Positions 13,377 to 24,031 of a stretch of DNA of 64,000 nucleotides are shown here, piece after piece; positions within the stretch are counted from its first letter, which is position 1, and each line of letters opens with the position of its first letter. The notes under the pieces were generated by a model. That model was not told the origin of the DNA. It was given only the letters and a program-made list of their open reading frames with translations, and did not search any database. The translations under genes and the position numbers were made by a program. The stretch covers positions 36,020,054 through 36,084,053 of the forward strand of contig OV121094.1 of assembly GCA_921293015.1 (NCBI GenBank), read 5' to 3'. The DNA is from Phorcus lineatus (lineage: Eukaryota; Mollusca; Gastropoda; Trochida; Trochidae).

Positions 13377-13431
13377 TGACGTCATGTGATGCTATGATGT
13401 CATGTTTAGTCAATGACGTGTTTCTGACGTG
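13377..13431. promoter_or_regulatory. CRE/ATF-like site cluster in intron 1
   Basis: Consensus TGACGTCA at 13377-13384 lies within the palindrome ACATGACGTCATGT. It is followed by TGATGTCA (13395), TGACGTG (13414) and TGACGTG (13425). Four bZIP-type sites in 55 bp of AT-rich DNA is more than expected by eye. Regulatory use is inference. Confidence 0.45.
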
Positions 13432-13761
13432 ATGTAAATTGAACCTCATGTTGAGAGGGGATTTTTGTGATTTTCCTTAAATTTCATAACTTTGGAAGAA
13501 TGTTAAATTTTGGTCAGTGGTGTATTGTTATTAATTGACATGTGGTTGATTGTCAGTACATCTTCACTCTTGTAACAAAAATACAGATCGAAATTCAGGA
13601 ACTAAAGTGATATTTAATATCATGGATGCTTAAATGATATCCTCTATTTCTACCATGAGAGTGCGTTTTATTGTTTAATCAGAGTTTATCAAGGTATCAA
13701 TTTGGCTTTCAACCACATCTTATTACTGGAAATATATGTTAAAAAACTCTCAACATTATCT

Positions 13762-14700
13762 TACTCAATTCAATTCAATTCAATTCAATTCAATTCATTT
13801 TATTTCGGTTTTGTAGGCCATTGGCCCATGTACAATTGGAATATAATTCACAAAATAAGAGTAGCACATAAAAGTTTAAAACAGTAGTTAAGTTATTACA
13901 GAAGACATAGCACGCTTTCTAAGAGCAAGAGCTTCCTTAATATATTTTGCACATTTAAACAATTAATTACTACATCTGCTGCTAATTAATTTAAGATAGT
14001 CATCTATTGTGTTACCCTGTCTACAAGATGTAAAATAATTTTCTCTAATTGAAGAATATGCGTTACATTCAAACAAAAAGTGAATTTCATTTTCAATCAG
14101 GCCACAGTCACACATTTTACAGATTCTATTCACATTAACACCTCGAATATTACATCTCAGGGGAAGTGCATGCAATCTTAATAAACAAATGGTTCTTCGG
14201 ATAGCTAAATGATTAATAGAAGATACATAATATTCAATATGTAACAACGATTTAACTTCTTTGTAATATCTAAGATGTACAGACTCATGTATTTTACCAA
14301 AAATATGTTGTTTATTACAGTCCACAATTGTGGACATTATCTTACTTATGGCTATGAAGGTAGTATCATTCATATAGATGAGGTTAATTTGTAATCTTAA
14401 TTAACCACCAGGATATAAAAAGTGTTGTAATATTTCAAAATGTGAATTACAATGATTTTGGTCGAATGAACATAAAAAGGCATTTAGAAATCAATAGTCT
14501 AATAATCACAATAATTTTGAAATTCAGAATATTAAATCATTATATGGTTATTAAAAACTCTTATTGCATATTAATCTCAAGTTTGAGCGCATTTCCATTG
14601 ACCTAGCTTTATAACATCATTTTAAAAATAATAACATTTCACGATCTATCTGCTAACACATTCTTATTGTAGTATTGTAACTTAAAGATTTGTTGCTTCT
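13762..14700 (-). pseudogene. 5'-truncated, decayed non-LTR retrotransposon (LINE)
   Basis: On the minus strand an open frame from about 14400 to 13963 encodes the C-terminal end of a LINE polyprotein. It runs ATIC-like 'RTICLLRLHALPLRCNIRG', then CKMCDCGLIENEIHFLFEC and AYSSIREN, the CCHC-type motif that follows reverse transcriptase in many animal LINEs. Reading further upstream in the same sense gives FLYPGG just before a stop at 14401-14403 and, in another frame, ARSMEMRSNLRLICN near 14600, so stops and frameshifts have accumulated. Downstream is an AT-rich 3'UTR with ATGGGCCAATGGCCTACAA and then a (GAATT)n tail at 13762-13797, reading antisense to the gene. No RT catalytic motif remains. 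The upstream border is approximate. Confidence 0.8.
13764..13797. repeat. (AATTC)n pentanucleotide tail of the LINE
   Basis: Six or so consecutive copies of CAATT on the + strand, adjoining the LINE 3'UTR; in the LINE sense it is a (GAATT)n tail, as used by some LINEs instead of poly(A). Confidence 0.85.
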
Positions 14701-17254
14701 CTTTTTATCAAGAGATTCCAATTTTAAATCCTGCAGAGTTCAAGAATATCAGGTTTAACTTCCAAACATAAATAGGTTGAAAATTTATTGAATCTCACCC
14801 AATGACCCAACATGGGACCATTGTAGAATTCTGTAAACAGTAATTTAAGGGATTTGTTATTTAATCTCTTTGTCAAGAGATAGTGTTGTGGAAAGATTTA
14901 TTTTCTTTCTTTTCTATAATGAGTTTGCTCATTATCTGTACTAAAGTAATTCAGCTATCAGAATAGCATTTTCTATTCAGTGGAAAAGCATTGACCTAAA
15001 GAGGTAAATTTAGCTAAAAAATCCCTTGGTACGTTTTTTGCTGAATATTTACAGTAGATACCTTAGCTTATCTTGAACACTTCTGTAATATATTTTGTAA
15101 ATCAAAATTGAGTTTTCTTGTGTATGGATCCTGGAGGTATGTTGGCCATTAAGTTGATGACACTTTATTCTGTGTCACTGTTTGCCGTGGTCTCATGTTT
15201 CTTTGCATTAATTGAATTGGTAATTTTCCTCCTTTCCAGAAAATGATTTCCTTTCGTTGGGCAGTTGATAACTACATAACAAAATGTCAACTTATCAGCT
15301 GAAGAAATTCAGAATACATTAATTTGGAGGAAGACAAGCAAATAATGGAAAATAATTATTGAAAGATATATAGGTTTTAGGTATGTTAAAGAAATAGTGA
15401 TGATTTTACAGTGCTTTATCCACTTTTACAAAAAAAATCTTATTTTGTTCCACTAAAATGAATTTGCTTTCACCGTTTTTACCTGGTATGGTCATCAGAC
15501 AATCTGATTATTTTATATATATGTATATATTTGAGGATTATCTCTTTCCAAAACCAATGTCTTCAAAGTAGTAAATGAGGTTGGACACCCATTCAGTGCT
15601 AAATCACATCCATTGATGCTGAACCTTGTCTGATGATATTTAGCACAAAATTATGAAACACCAAATTCATATCTTGTGTATGGAACATGTTTTGTAAAAA
15701 AAAATTATGTTTTAATATTTGATAAAATAATATTAAGCATAAAAAAAATTAACCACTGACCTGCACATAAATGATTGACTCATTGATAGGCAAGTGCTTT
15801 AAAAAAAAATTCAATCAATTATCAGGATATCACTTTTCTTAGAAATCTCTGATAAGCTTAATGTTATGTGAAGTTATCTCCCTTGGAGTAGTTTATCAGT
15901 GTTATCATAATGAACTTCATATCGTAAACAACACGGATGTACCCGATCGTCTTAATGGGGGTCCATCAACATGCCAACATTACGACAACTTAAACGCCAG
16001 GATGCTGTCAACCACTCAAAATTCTACGTTGAGGTGTATATCCCTTTATTATTATTTATGAAATATCATAATTGATTTTAAATGATGTTCAACCAATCAT
16101 TTTCTTCACTGTGACATATATATATCAGTGCAGACATTACTTTTTTTTTTCTTTTTTTCCCAGGTATACATACAGGATGATATATAAGACATATAAGGAC
16201 CCATACCATTTGATATACATGCAGATTAATAAATAGATACACACATACGTTTTTCATGCAGAAAAGTTGTCGAGTGTCTATTCATTGGTCCTAATTAAAA
16301 CATGTTAATTAGACCACAACTTCAGAAAATATGCTTCATGGCTTTGGTTAATGTAGAGAAATTTTGTGATATTGTAATATTTCGTTATCTGTATTTTTAT
16401 AAATGTGATATTTGAGGTAAATCCTTTCACATTGTAAATGATATCACCTAAACCTTTCTCCTGCTGGCGCTGCAATATGTCTTGCTTTAGTGAGTTGCAA
16501 ACTTCTGATAAACCTTTTGATAAGAGGTGAATCCTGTAGATTGTCCACACAGAATGGCTTGTCACTGATTGATTCAACAGCTTTTCAGTACAAAAAATTT
16601 CCTATGTCTTTTAAAAAAAATCTGTTTCATTCAAAAGCATTTAGAGTAATATCAAAGAGTTTTTTTCTTTGAGGAAGTGAATCATATTGTTCATCTTTTG
16701 TTAGATATTTAGTTTTATTTTGAAACTTTTAAAGATTTTAATTCAATTTTGAACTGCAATTTATCTACAAACTTGATTTCAAATTTTTACAGGAATAGCA
16801 TTTTGGAATCTTTCCTAAAAATTCCAAAGGATTACAGACAAATTATGTTTGAGTATACTTAGAACTCTAAAAAAATTTTCCACTCCAGACATTTTCATAT
16901 CTTAGCAATGTTGAAGATACAAATCTGATGATGTGTTGATTTCTCAAGGTTGCCATAGTGGATTAACAATATTTTCGTTTTTGGTGTCCAAGTCTAACTG
17001 TCAATGATGAAAATTTCTTCCATAATAGATTAGATGGTTATGAATTTATTTTGAAATTTTCTTTTATTTCAGACAGAAAAACATGGATATGTTCATATTA
17101 TTCTTTATAAGTTTATTTTATAGATCTGCCAAAAGAGGTAAAGAAGATGTCTTTCCAAAGCACAACTTTTTCTCAACAATTTGTAGATTATGCTTACAGT
17201 TTCGGTTTGAATGAAAAATTCTTATTCATATATTATTATTTTGATGTTTTCCAG

Positions 17255-17384
17255 GTCTGCCATCATCCACAATGTATGGAAGAAAACAAGGACCGTCCAC
17301 TGTTGCTATGTCAGCAGTGTGACCTTGACATTCACAAGAAGCCAGAGTTCACAGGTCATCTTGTTCTTGATGCTCCAAAAAGAC
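17255..17384 (+). CDS. PLEKHG5: PLEKHG5 exon 2, Cys/His zinc-finger-like cluster
   Basis: Acceptor TTTTCCAG precedes 17255 and donor GTAAGT follows 17384. The 130-nt exon starts in phase 0 and leaves phase 1. It encodes VCHHPQC, an 11-residue spacer, then CQQCDLDIH and a further His seven residues later. The pattern is C-x4-C-x11-C-x2-C-x4-H-x7-H. The same spacing appears, from memory, in the N-terminus of vertebrate PLEKHG5 (its 'VCHHADC...' segment), which is the strongest single family marker here. By pattern it could bind zinc like a B-box-type finger; that is inference. The exon ends in LDAPKR, the last base being shared with exon 3 to form an Arg codon. A longer open frame running back to 17147 is intronic read-through and contains the acceptor. 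Confidence 0.9.
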
Positions 17385-17460
17385 GTAAGTAGAAAAGTAA
17401 CTTACTTGTTCTTTGGCATAGCATTCAAGTGAGGTATTGGTTTAGCAGACAGTAAAAGTT

Positions 17461-17610
17461 CCTGCCATGGTTAGCTAGTTCTTGAAAGCCCATGCTTGCA
17501 GGTTTCACCGCAATACATAGCCACAATGGTGTTGCAGGCTTTCTCCCTGCAATAATACTAGCAGCCATGAAATAAGTGAAAAACTCTAAATCACCTCATG
17601 TCACGTAAAT
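17461..17610 (+). mobile_element. SINE family A, 3' half
   Basis: CCATGGTTAGCTAGTTC, GCAGGTTTCACCGCAATACA, AGCCACAATGGTGTTGCAGG and CTGCAATAATACTAGCAGCC align with the 33667-33943 copy. The end is AAATCACCTCATGTCAC, a decayed ACCTCACCTC tail. The tRNA head is missing. Confidence 0.82.
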
Positions 17611-18431
17611 CACTGGGTCTTTTTACAGGCTAGTACAGGACAATTATATACAAACAAGAACTTTTCGCAGTGTTTGTAAAAAATATTGAAATAAGATAAG
17701 TGTGTTATAACTGTCTCATCTTGAAATCTTTGCACTTTATTTGTCACCTTGTAATGGTTATTTAAGAATTTCATTGCAAAGAATTGTGTTTAATATCATG
17801 TTTACGTTTTTATTAACTTTCAGTTTGAAGTGTTTGAATCACCCATAAAATCAAAATGTTAGCTCTTCTCTTAAGGAATCAAAATTTCTATTAGAATTTA
17901 ATTCCAATCTTATTTAGTTTTTTTAAGTGATGGTTTTATTGAACTTGAATTAAGTATTCACATAGTGGAGAAAAATCATAAATGAAAGTAAAACAAATAT
18001 CAAACAGCCATAAAAGTTGATAACTTTTATAGGAGATTAACTTGTCATTGTGGATGAAATGTCAGTTTTGACACTTTTAGTGTAAAGAATCATTACTTTT
18101 GATTTTTTATCAGTTCAGAATGAAAATGTCAGGCCCTCCAAAGAGGAATAATTTGATCAGAAATCTTATTATATGGGGAGTCAATTTCTTTGTTTTTACA
18201 TTAACTCTTTACTGGCAGGTCCAGTGGTATTCTTAGGAAACCCTCTTCAATTAATAATACATTGTTTTTAGGATGATCTTATTTGAGGGTTGAATAAAGG
18301 GGTCTTGAAAGAGGCCAGGTTATTGCTTTATTTGGTATCAACTTTATGATGTAGTGGCTCAGAGCTTGACATATTCAATTATGAAACAGTAGAAGGAGAA
18401 ATTATTTTATCTTATCATTGAAAATAATTTC

Positions 18432-18470
18432 AACGGGAAATACAACATATTCTGTGTCATCCCAGGGAAC
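18432..18470 (+). pseudogene. Decayed duplicate of the start of exon 3
   Basis: GGAAATACAACATATTCTGT followed by GTCATCCCAGGGAA closely matches the exon 3 start AAAGACAACATTTTCTGTGT / CATCTCCAGGAA about 130 bp downstream. It translates to GNTTYSVSSQGT against KTTFSVSSPGI. The position equivalent to the acceptor reads TTCAAC instead of TTCAGG, so the splice site is lost. The frame remains open and in register through to exon 3, so an upstream acceptor or retained sequence would still translate. Confidence 0.65.
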
Positions 18471-18513
18471 TCTAAGGATTTATTTGCTCATGGGTTCATT
18501 TTTACATCAATTT

Positions 18514-18529
18514 AAAAAAAAAAAAAAAA
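18514..18529 (+). repeat. Poly(A) homopolymer in intron 2
   Basis: About 16 consecutive A bases 36 bp before the exon 3 acceptor; likely variable in length. Confidence 0.85.
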
Positions 18530-18565
18530 GAATCCACATAAATCATGTTAAACCTTTTTCTTCAG

Positions 18566-18692
18566 GAAAGACAACATTTTCTGTGTCATCTCCAGGAATC
18601 GATCACCATAGCAACAGTGATGCGGAGGAGGAGAGCAATGGAGAGGAGGACGCGGTAGATGGGATCTACACCCGCCATACTTCACACAAGAG
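18566..18692 (+). CDS. PLEKHG5: PLEKHG5 exon 3, acidic linker
   Basis: The acceptor is CTTTTTCTTCAG before 18566. Joined to the single base left by exon 2, it reads R-KTTFSVSSPGIDHH and then a Glu/Asp-rich stretch (DAEEESNGEEDAVDG) ending TRHTSHK. Length is 127 nt, leaving phase 2. The donor after 18692 is GTGCCG, weak for positions +3 to +6, but the phase fits exon 4 exactly (AG + A gives Arg). The acidic run followed by the basic run of exon 4 resembles the acidic/basic linker between the finger and the Ras-binding-like domain in vertebrate PLEKHG5. A decayed copy of the first part of this exon lies about 130 bp upstream (reported separately). Confidence 0.8.
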
Positions 18693-19128
18693 GTGCCGTT
18701 GTTTCCTCATTCTTCATCTTTCCAGATGAAGTTCCTTAGTGATTCAGTGTGTCATACAAGTAACAAAATAATTGTGAATTGTTGTAATACTAAAGTAAAA
18801 TTATTTGGTACTTAGTTCATAACATAACATAACATAATCATAACACATTTTAATGAATGATAGTCATCTATAATTGTAATGATATAACCCTATGCATAAT
18901 GATAATAATGATATAAACCTATTTTCAAAAGGTTTTCAATCTTCTTTTCAAAAAGTAAAAGGCCTTGAAAATAAATTTTATGAATTCCTTTAGCCACACC
19001 CTCAAAACCTATCTTAATGCCTTTCAAAAGTATGAAATCTTTAATCATAATGTCATAATCTCATAATCTCATTCAACCAGTCAACCATGTTAATTTCATT
19101 CCATTATTTTCCTTTCCTTTCTCTGTAG
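18693..19128 (+). other. PLEKHG5 intron 3
   Basis: 436-bp intron with a weak donor (GTGCCG). It contains a short CATAA-type repeat (near 18818-18845). No gene seen. Confidence 0.78.
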
Positions 19129-19198
19129 AACTGACAGTGAGTTGGAAAAGCGCCTCAAAAGGAAAAAGGCAGTGAAAAAGAAGAGCATTGTCAAAAAT
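19129..19198 (+). CDS. PLEKHG5: PLEKHG5 exon 4, Lys/Arg-rich stretch
   Basis: A 70-nt exon between the pyrimidine-rich acceptor CCTTTCTCTGTAG and donor GTAAGT. It completes an Arg codon with exon 3 and reads TDSELEKRLKRKKAVKKKS, ending IVKN in phase 0. The strongly basic composition could act as a nuclear localisation or phospholipid-binding patch (inference). In vertebrate PLEKHG5 a comparable KLSKKKARRR-type stretch occurs just before the Ras-binding-like domain, so position agrees with composition. Confidence 0.85.
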
Positions 19199-19815
19199 GT
19201 AAGTATACTGATTACTACAATGGAATGACTGTATTGCAGGTGGCGCTAGACAACCTGTATAGAAGAGGTTAGATCGGGACATCAGCATATGGATTCTCTT
19301 AAAGGGCCACAGAGTATGTTGTTGGGGTCAAATATGTCAAACTTTGCAAATGGTGTTATTTGATCCAGAAGTAGTGGTAGTCCATGGAAATCAACATCTT
19401 AATGCTTATCAGTTCAGCATAGAGATAATAAATAGGCTTAAGTTGTAATTTATGATTGAAAACCGGACAATGGCGATCGCCAATGACTCAAACGTCATTT
19501 TCGATTTTTATTGCCAGCAGATACAGGAGCAAATATTTGTTGGTAATGTTAAGTAAGTCATGTAAGTAATATTTGCGTGAAATGAATGTACAATTTCCAC
19601 TTATTAACATCTGTCTGGCCGTTTTTGTGTTATCATTGAAAACAAGAAAATATCCTAATTTGGGCATTTTAGAGATAAAGATATGTTTAGAAAGGATATT
19701 TGAACTTAACACAGGTAAATGGTAGTTTCACTCTTACTTAAGCCATATTAAAACAATTGAAACATACTATGTGTCACTTTAAGGATGCAGGGACAGGACC
19801 AACCGAAGTTGGAAT

Positions 19816-19962
19816 AATCAAAAGAAGGATAAAACCGTCCACATCACACATAATCGAAACCTTCTTCATCAGACCACAAATCTGCGAAACATGTCACATC
19901 TCACAATGACATCTTGGCAGAAAACTCTGTGTGTTGTGAATGATTTTATCCTTCCTCTGATT
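19816..19962. mobile_element. 147-bp inverted-repeat element with GAAAC-hairpin motif
   Basis: The left end AATCAAAAGAAGGATAAAA and the reverse complement of the right end AATCAGAGGAAGGATAAAA match at most positions, and similarity continues inward (CACATCACACA against CACAACACACA). Inside, CAGA-CCACAAA-TCTG forms a small hairpin directly followed by CGAAAC, and the opposite strand carries CTGATGAAG. Both recall hammerhead-type cores in Penelope-like elements. Classification is uncertain; it may simply be a MITE. Confidence 0.5.
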
Positions 19963-20322
19963 GTTACTATACTAATTGTCTCCCTTCTGTGCATCCGCTT
20001 AGACCTGACATAAGACCTGTCCTACTGAGTACCCAGGCTACAACTTGGTGTCCATTGAAATATTTTGCAACATGTCCCTTCTTGGGACACACAAGTCTCA
20101 CAAATACTGTATCCGTGCAGAGAGGGCTGAAAGAAATCTTACTCATGCAAACAGCCATTATATAGATCAGGGTCACCGATCCAGATGAAAGCCATGATCA
20201 GTATTGCTGAACTCTATTGATTGTGAATTGTTTTACATGTTCTAACCTTTTGATTAATCATTCTCATTGTTGCTGAAATATATCTAGAATAGTCAGACAC
20301 CTACATTGACTTTTCTCAATTA

Positions 20323-20461
20323 TTTCAAATCTCTTAACTCAATCATTTCAGTTCTCTTAACTTAATCATTTTAATTCTCTTAACTCAATCACTTCAATTC
20401 CTTTAACTCAATCATTTCAATTCTCTAAACTAAATCATTTCAATTCTCTTAACTTAATCAT
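20323..20461 (+). repeat. Minisatellite, about 23-bp unit, about 6 copies
   Basis: The unit is close to AATTCTCTTAACTCAATCATTTC, with single-base variants (CTTAACTTAATCATTTT, CCTTTAACTCAATC, CTAAACTAAATC). Confidence 0.85.
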
Positions 20462-21595
20462 GTTCAAGCTTGGGCAGGGTATAAACTTTCCATACATTAA
20501 TATGGCTTTTATTTACATTGGTAAATCATCTCGCAATCAAAAGCTACAATCGTTGTTGTTGCACTCTGCTAATCATTTTGTTTGGAAACATCTTTCAGTT
20601 TTCCTATCAATAAATCAATTTATTGATTAAATAATTGGTTTTTGTTGTCCATAAGATCTACAATTTCAAAATCAGAATTTCTAATATGCTAATATGCAGT
20701 AGCAAAAAAAGATAAACAAACGTTAAATATCACTTACAAAATAATTCAGTATGCTTTTATCAAGCTTATCTCTTACACGTCACATCTGTGAAATGTTTCA
20801 AATAACGTAAAAATCAGCATCATCATAATCATCATGCATGAGTGAAACATCCCTCTGGTCATATTGAGATTTGTTTCAGATGTACAAAGTTATGAAATAT
20901 ATTGATTTTCCCTGCCTTTGATAAGCAAGTGTTAGAGATATAGGTCACAGGCCAATGTAGACAATATAGCTAGTTTGTCCCATCAATTGGTTGACAGGTG
21001 CGTTATACTAGCTAGCATGCGTCAGTTTCATAGCCATTCTACCATATGGACTATCTATCAACAATTTGACCCAAAATGGGGACTCGTCAAAAGGTACACC
21101 CTATCAAATGGTGATTTTGTTGTGTACAGTTATATCAATATTGATATTTGAATATGTGAGATTCATGGTATTTGAAAAACAATACGATTTAAAACTTCTG
21201 AACAAAGGTACAGTTTGTTATGCATTTTCTAAAATCATTTTGAAGCTATTGAACCGTGTTTGTTCGACTTATTGATTGAAAAAAAACCTGTTTTCTTACA
21301 AAATTTGAAATTTTTAATTATGGTTTAATGAATGAAATTGATAATAAACAAATTTGTTATATATTTATTGATTTCAACAACATCTGATGAAGTTAAACTT
21401 CATTTCATGTTAACATGACATATCTGCAATTGATATTTTCATTAATGAAAGGAACATCAAAATTTATAAAGTCAAAATTCAAAGGGATACTCCTGATTAT
21501 TTAGTTGTTTTGTTTTGTCAACATATCATTAAGAGCATTAATGTTTTTAAACTGTATTGTTAAATTAGATAATTTGTTAAGATATATACATTATC

Positions 21596-21804
21596 ATTGA
21601 AAAGCAAAAGCGCACTTTGGCCATTTGCACGAGCAGCCTCAGTGCAGCACCACTCATTGTTCTCTTCTTTTGATACTGAGTGCCAAGCATGGAAGTTACA
21701 ACTCCAATATTTTAAATGTTTTTAATATGACTCGGTCAGGAGTCCAACCCCGACCCTTAATTTGCGTGACAAGCACACACTCTACCAACTGACCTACATC
21801 CCTT
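21596..21804 (-). mobile_element. tRNA-derived SINE, family B (minus strand)
   Basis: Read on the minus strand from 21804, the head AGGGATGTAGGTCAGTTGGT and AGAGTGTGTGCTTGTCACGC carries an A-box and an anticodon-arm-like CTTGTCACG, similar to tRNA-Asp/Val arms; then GGGTCGGGGTTGGACTCC is a B-box relic. The body (GGAGTTGTAACTTCCATGCT, TGGCACTCAGTATCAAAAG) is a motif set common in metazoan and molluscan SINEs ('CTTGGCGCTCAGCATTAA'-type domain). The tail border near 21596 is approximate. Confidence 0.78.
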
Positions 21805-21920
21805 ACAATTATTAACACTGTATGACATGATGTATTTTCGAGGGGGCTTTTAAGTGGTGATAAAATTTAATTTTTTAATTTTTATTTCATTTTTCAATTA
21901 AGTTTATTGTTTGTCTTCAG

Positions 21921-22094
21921 GAGAATGTTATCAACCACAGCCAGAGTCTAGAGAGTGGGCTGAATATGGCCAACTCCTCTGAGCCTGACCTGGACAGTCG
22001 AGACGCGGAGACCTTGAGAGAAGACGGTACACAGATCAACGGAGACCCTGGTCTGCCACCCACTGGGAGGGCGCCGTTACGATCTCAGAATAGG
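21921..22094 (+). CDS. PLEKHG5: PLEKHG5 exon 5, disordered linker
   Basis: Acceptor TTTGTCTTCAG, donor GTGAGA, 174 nt, phase 0 to 0. It encodes 58 residues beginning ENVINHSQSLESG and ending RAPLRSQNR. The content is polar, with Ser, Asp, Glu and Gly/Pro patches (SSEPDLDSRDAE, GDPGLPPTG) and no recognisable fold. It bridges the basic stretch and the Ras-binding-like domain. Because it is phase-symmetric it could be skipped without breaking the frame, but nothing in the sequence shows that it is. GC content is clearly higher than in the flanking introns. Confidence 0.85.
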
Positions 22095-22712
22095 GTGAGA
22101 TAGTAGAGAAATATTCCATAGCTTTTTTTTATCTATAAGATTCCCGAGTCTTTACCCATTGCTTTGGTAGAGAGAAGAATAGCTGTTTTGAACTATCCTT
22201 TTAAATCGAATAGCAGCCAGCTGATGTTCCATTAGATCTCAGAGCAGAATTCAGCTAAAAAATGTTTCTTTCAGAAATTGGAAAGATATGAGATTAAATA
22301 TGAAGAGTCAATACCAAAATTCAATTTAAAATTTCAAGCAAGAAATTTATGTGTGTTTCTTCTTCAGTTAGTCAGGAGTTCTTAGAAGAAACATAACATA
22401 TGTATCAAGGTTCCATGAGGTCACCATGACAACCAATGAGTTATTTTCCTTTCAGAATTCTTTGAAAAGTCCAATACTTCATTTATCTTTCATAGGGGGT
22501 CTTCTTTAATGGCAGACAATGTCCTTATCTCCTATTCTGAAATCAATTGTGTCCCTTTTAAGCTCTTTAGGCCAAATCTTGACCATTGGGCTTTGATTAA
22601 AGTTAAGAATTCTGAATAAGGAATAGAAATATTTTAATTAGAACATAAGAAGCTAGACAATCTTGTTTTTTTTTAAAAAGAAATTGAATTTTAACAAATT
22701 TTAATTTTGCAG
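22095..22712 (+). other. PLEKHG5 intron 5
   Basis: 618-bp AT-rich intron; nothing else recognised. Confidence 0.85.
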
Positions 22713-22810
22713 CTTCCGTCTGTAGATGATTACTTCACTCTGAGGTTTGCTGACAATATCGATGGTGAGGACGTAGAAGTCGTCGCCGCTGTCAAGAACG
22801 TCACACTGCA
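22713..22810 (+). CDS. PLEKHG5: PLEKHG5 exon 6, first half of Ras-binding-like domain
   Basis: Acceptor TTTTAATTTTGCAG, donor GTAAGT, 98 nt, phase 0 to 2. It reads LPSVDDYFTLRFADN, then DGEDVEVVAAVKNVTLQ. This corresponds to the start of the ubiquitin-fold, Ras-binding-like domain of PLEKHG5. As recalled, the vertebrate protein has a similar 'FTLKFDLN...' strand followed by an acidic turn and a short helix. The fold usually mediates small-GTPase or partner binding; the partner in this animal is unknown. Confidence 0.9.
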
Positions 22811-24031
22811 GTAAGTTGAATTTTGTAGATGAAAATATTTTAACTGGCAACACTGAGAAATGTATAATAACATTTTACATTTGAAATGATTAATTCAAAA
22901 TATGATTTCCATAAATACTTCATGAACAGACACATTTGAAATTTTGAATTTTAAACAAACCTTGTTTTTACAATGCATCTACATGTTAAGGTTAGTCAAA
23001 ACTTTTGCAACAGTATATCTTATCCCTAAACTTTTAGATATTTAAGCAAAACGAAATAAGAATAAAAGCCCTTTGTTTTTTTGAGGTCCTTTCTTATTTC
23101 TTGAAAAGTTTTATCTATCAATAAAATTTTATAAGTTGTATAAACAATTCGATTTCTTACTAGAAAACTAGAAAACTAAAGGGTTACAGTGACATGTGAT
23201 ATCGGAATATTCAATATCTTGCTTCATCTTTTGATCATCACAATTTCAAATTCTAATTTTAGAACATTTACAAATGTCTTTCACTCATGTTCCCCACTTT
23301 ACAGTCACATGTCCTCAATATTACCATTTAAAAGAGTTTTTAAAAACCTTTCTAGTGACATTTTTTGAAAGATGATCATTTCATCTTAAGATGTATTTAT
23401 GGCACTTTAATTGCTATCTAAAAATTTATTGAAGGAAAAAAATTCTCTATATTGTCTGAATCTGTTTGAAGTCTTTATCTTTGATTGTTGAAATGTCTTA
23501 TATAAGATCTATATAGTTAGGCAGTTGACTTGACATCTTCATCTTTGATACCGACATATAACGGCAGCACAACGAGCAATGATACTCCCCATCAAGATGG
23601 TGTCATATGATACCTTTGTTGCATTTAAAACTTGAATATTACCTCAAACTATCCCACCTTTTTTTTGCATCTTTTTACAATCACTAGGCTACATAGAAAT
23701 AATTAAATGTTTCTCAGGCATGTTTTTAATGAAATTGACAAGGCTGATACATCTTTATATTTACTCTTTATTAAGAAAAGGATGATGCAACACATTTATT
23801 TTTATCACCAGTTACAGTCGAAAGTCCAAATATTGAACATGGTATGATAGTTGTTCAATGAATATCACAAATATTAGGCAATTTGATGGTAAAATGGTTG
23901 ATTTGGTTAGCATATGATGCTGATTAAAAAAATCATTATGAATGATAATTTGAACCTGGTACTTGTACATATTAAAATCATGCCCCTATGCCCAAGATAA
24001 AGATTCTAAATTGGTAATTTACTTCTTCCAG
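22811..24031 (+). other. PLEKHG5 intron 6
   Basis: 1.2-kb AT-rich intron splitting the Ras-binding-like domain; nothing else recognised. Confidence 0.85.

Larger units (their letters stand above)
9442..17254 (+). other. PLEKHG5 intron 1
   Basis: 7.8-kb intron between phase-0 borders. It contains the SINE tail at 11321-11379, a half-site cluster at 11914-11961, a degraded SINE fragment near 12262-12345, a CRE-like cluster at 13377-13431 and the LINE remnant at 13762-14700. The rest is AT-rich, with no exon-like segment recognised. A GTTATCTCCCTTG-type molluscan motif occurs near 15872. Confidence 0.75.
17385..18565 (+). other. PLEKHG5 intron 2
   Basis: 1.2-kb intron. It contains a SINE fragment (17461-17610), a decayed duplicate of the start of exon 3 (18432-18470) and a 16-A homopolymer at 18514-18529. 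Confidence 0.8.
19199..21920 (+). other. PLEKHG5 intron 4
   Basis: 2.7-kb intron holding an inverted-repeat element (19816-19962), a 23-bp minisatellite (20323-20461) and a minus-strand SINE (about 21596-21804). No exon candidate seen. Confidence 0.78.

Noticed and set aside
17147-17254. Upstream extension of the exon 2 open frame starting at ATG 17147
   Set aside because: It reads through the polypyrimidine tract and acceptor TTTTCCAG; the phase-0 junction with exon 1 explains the coding part fully.
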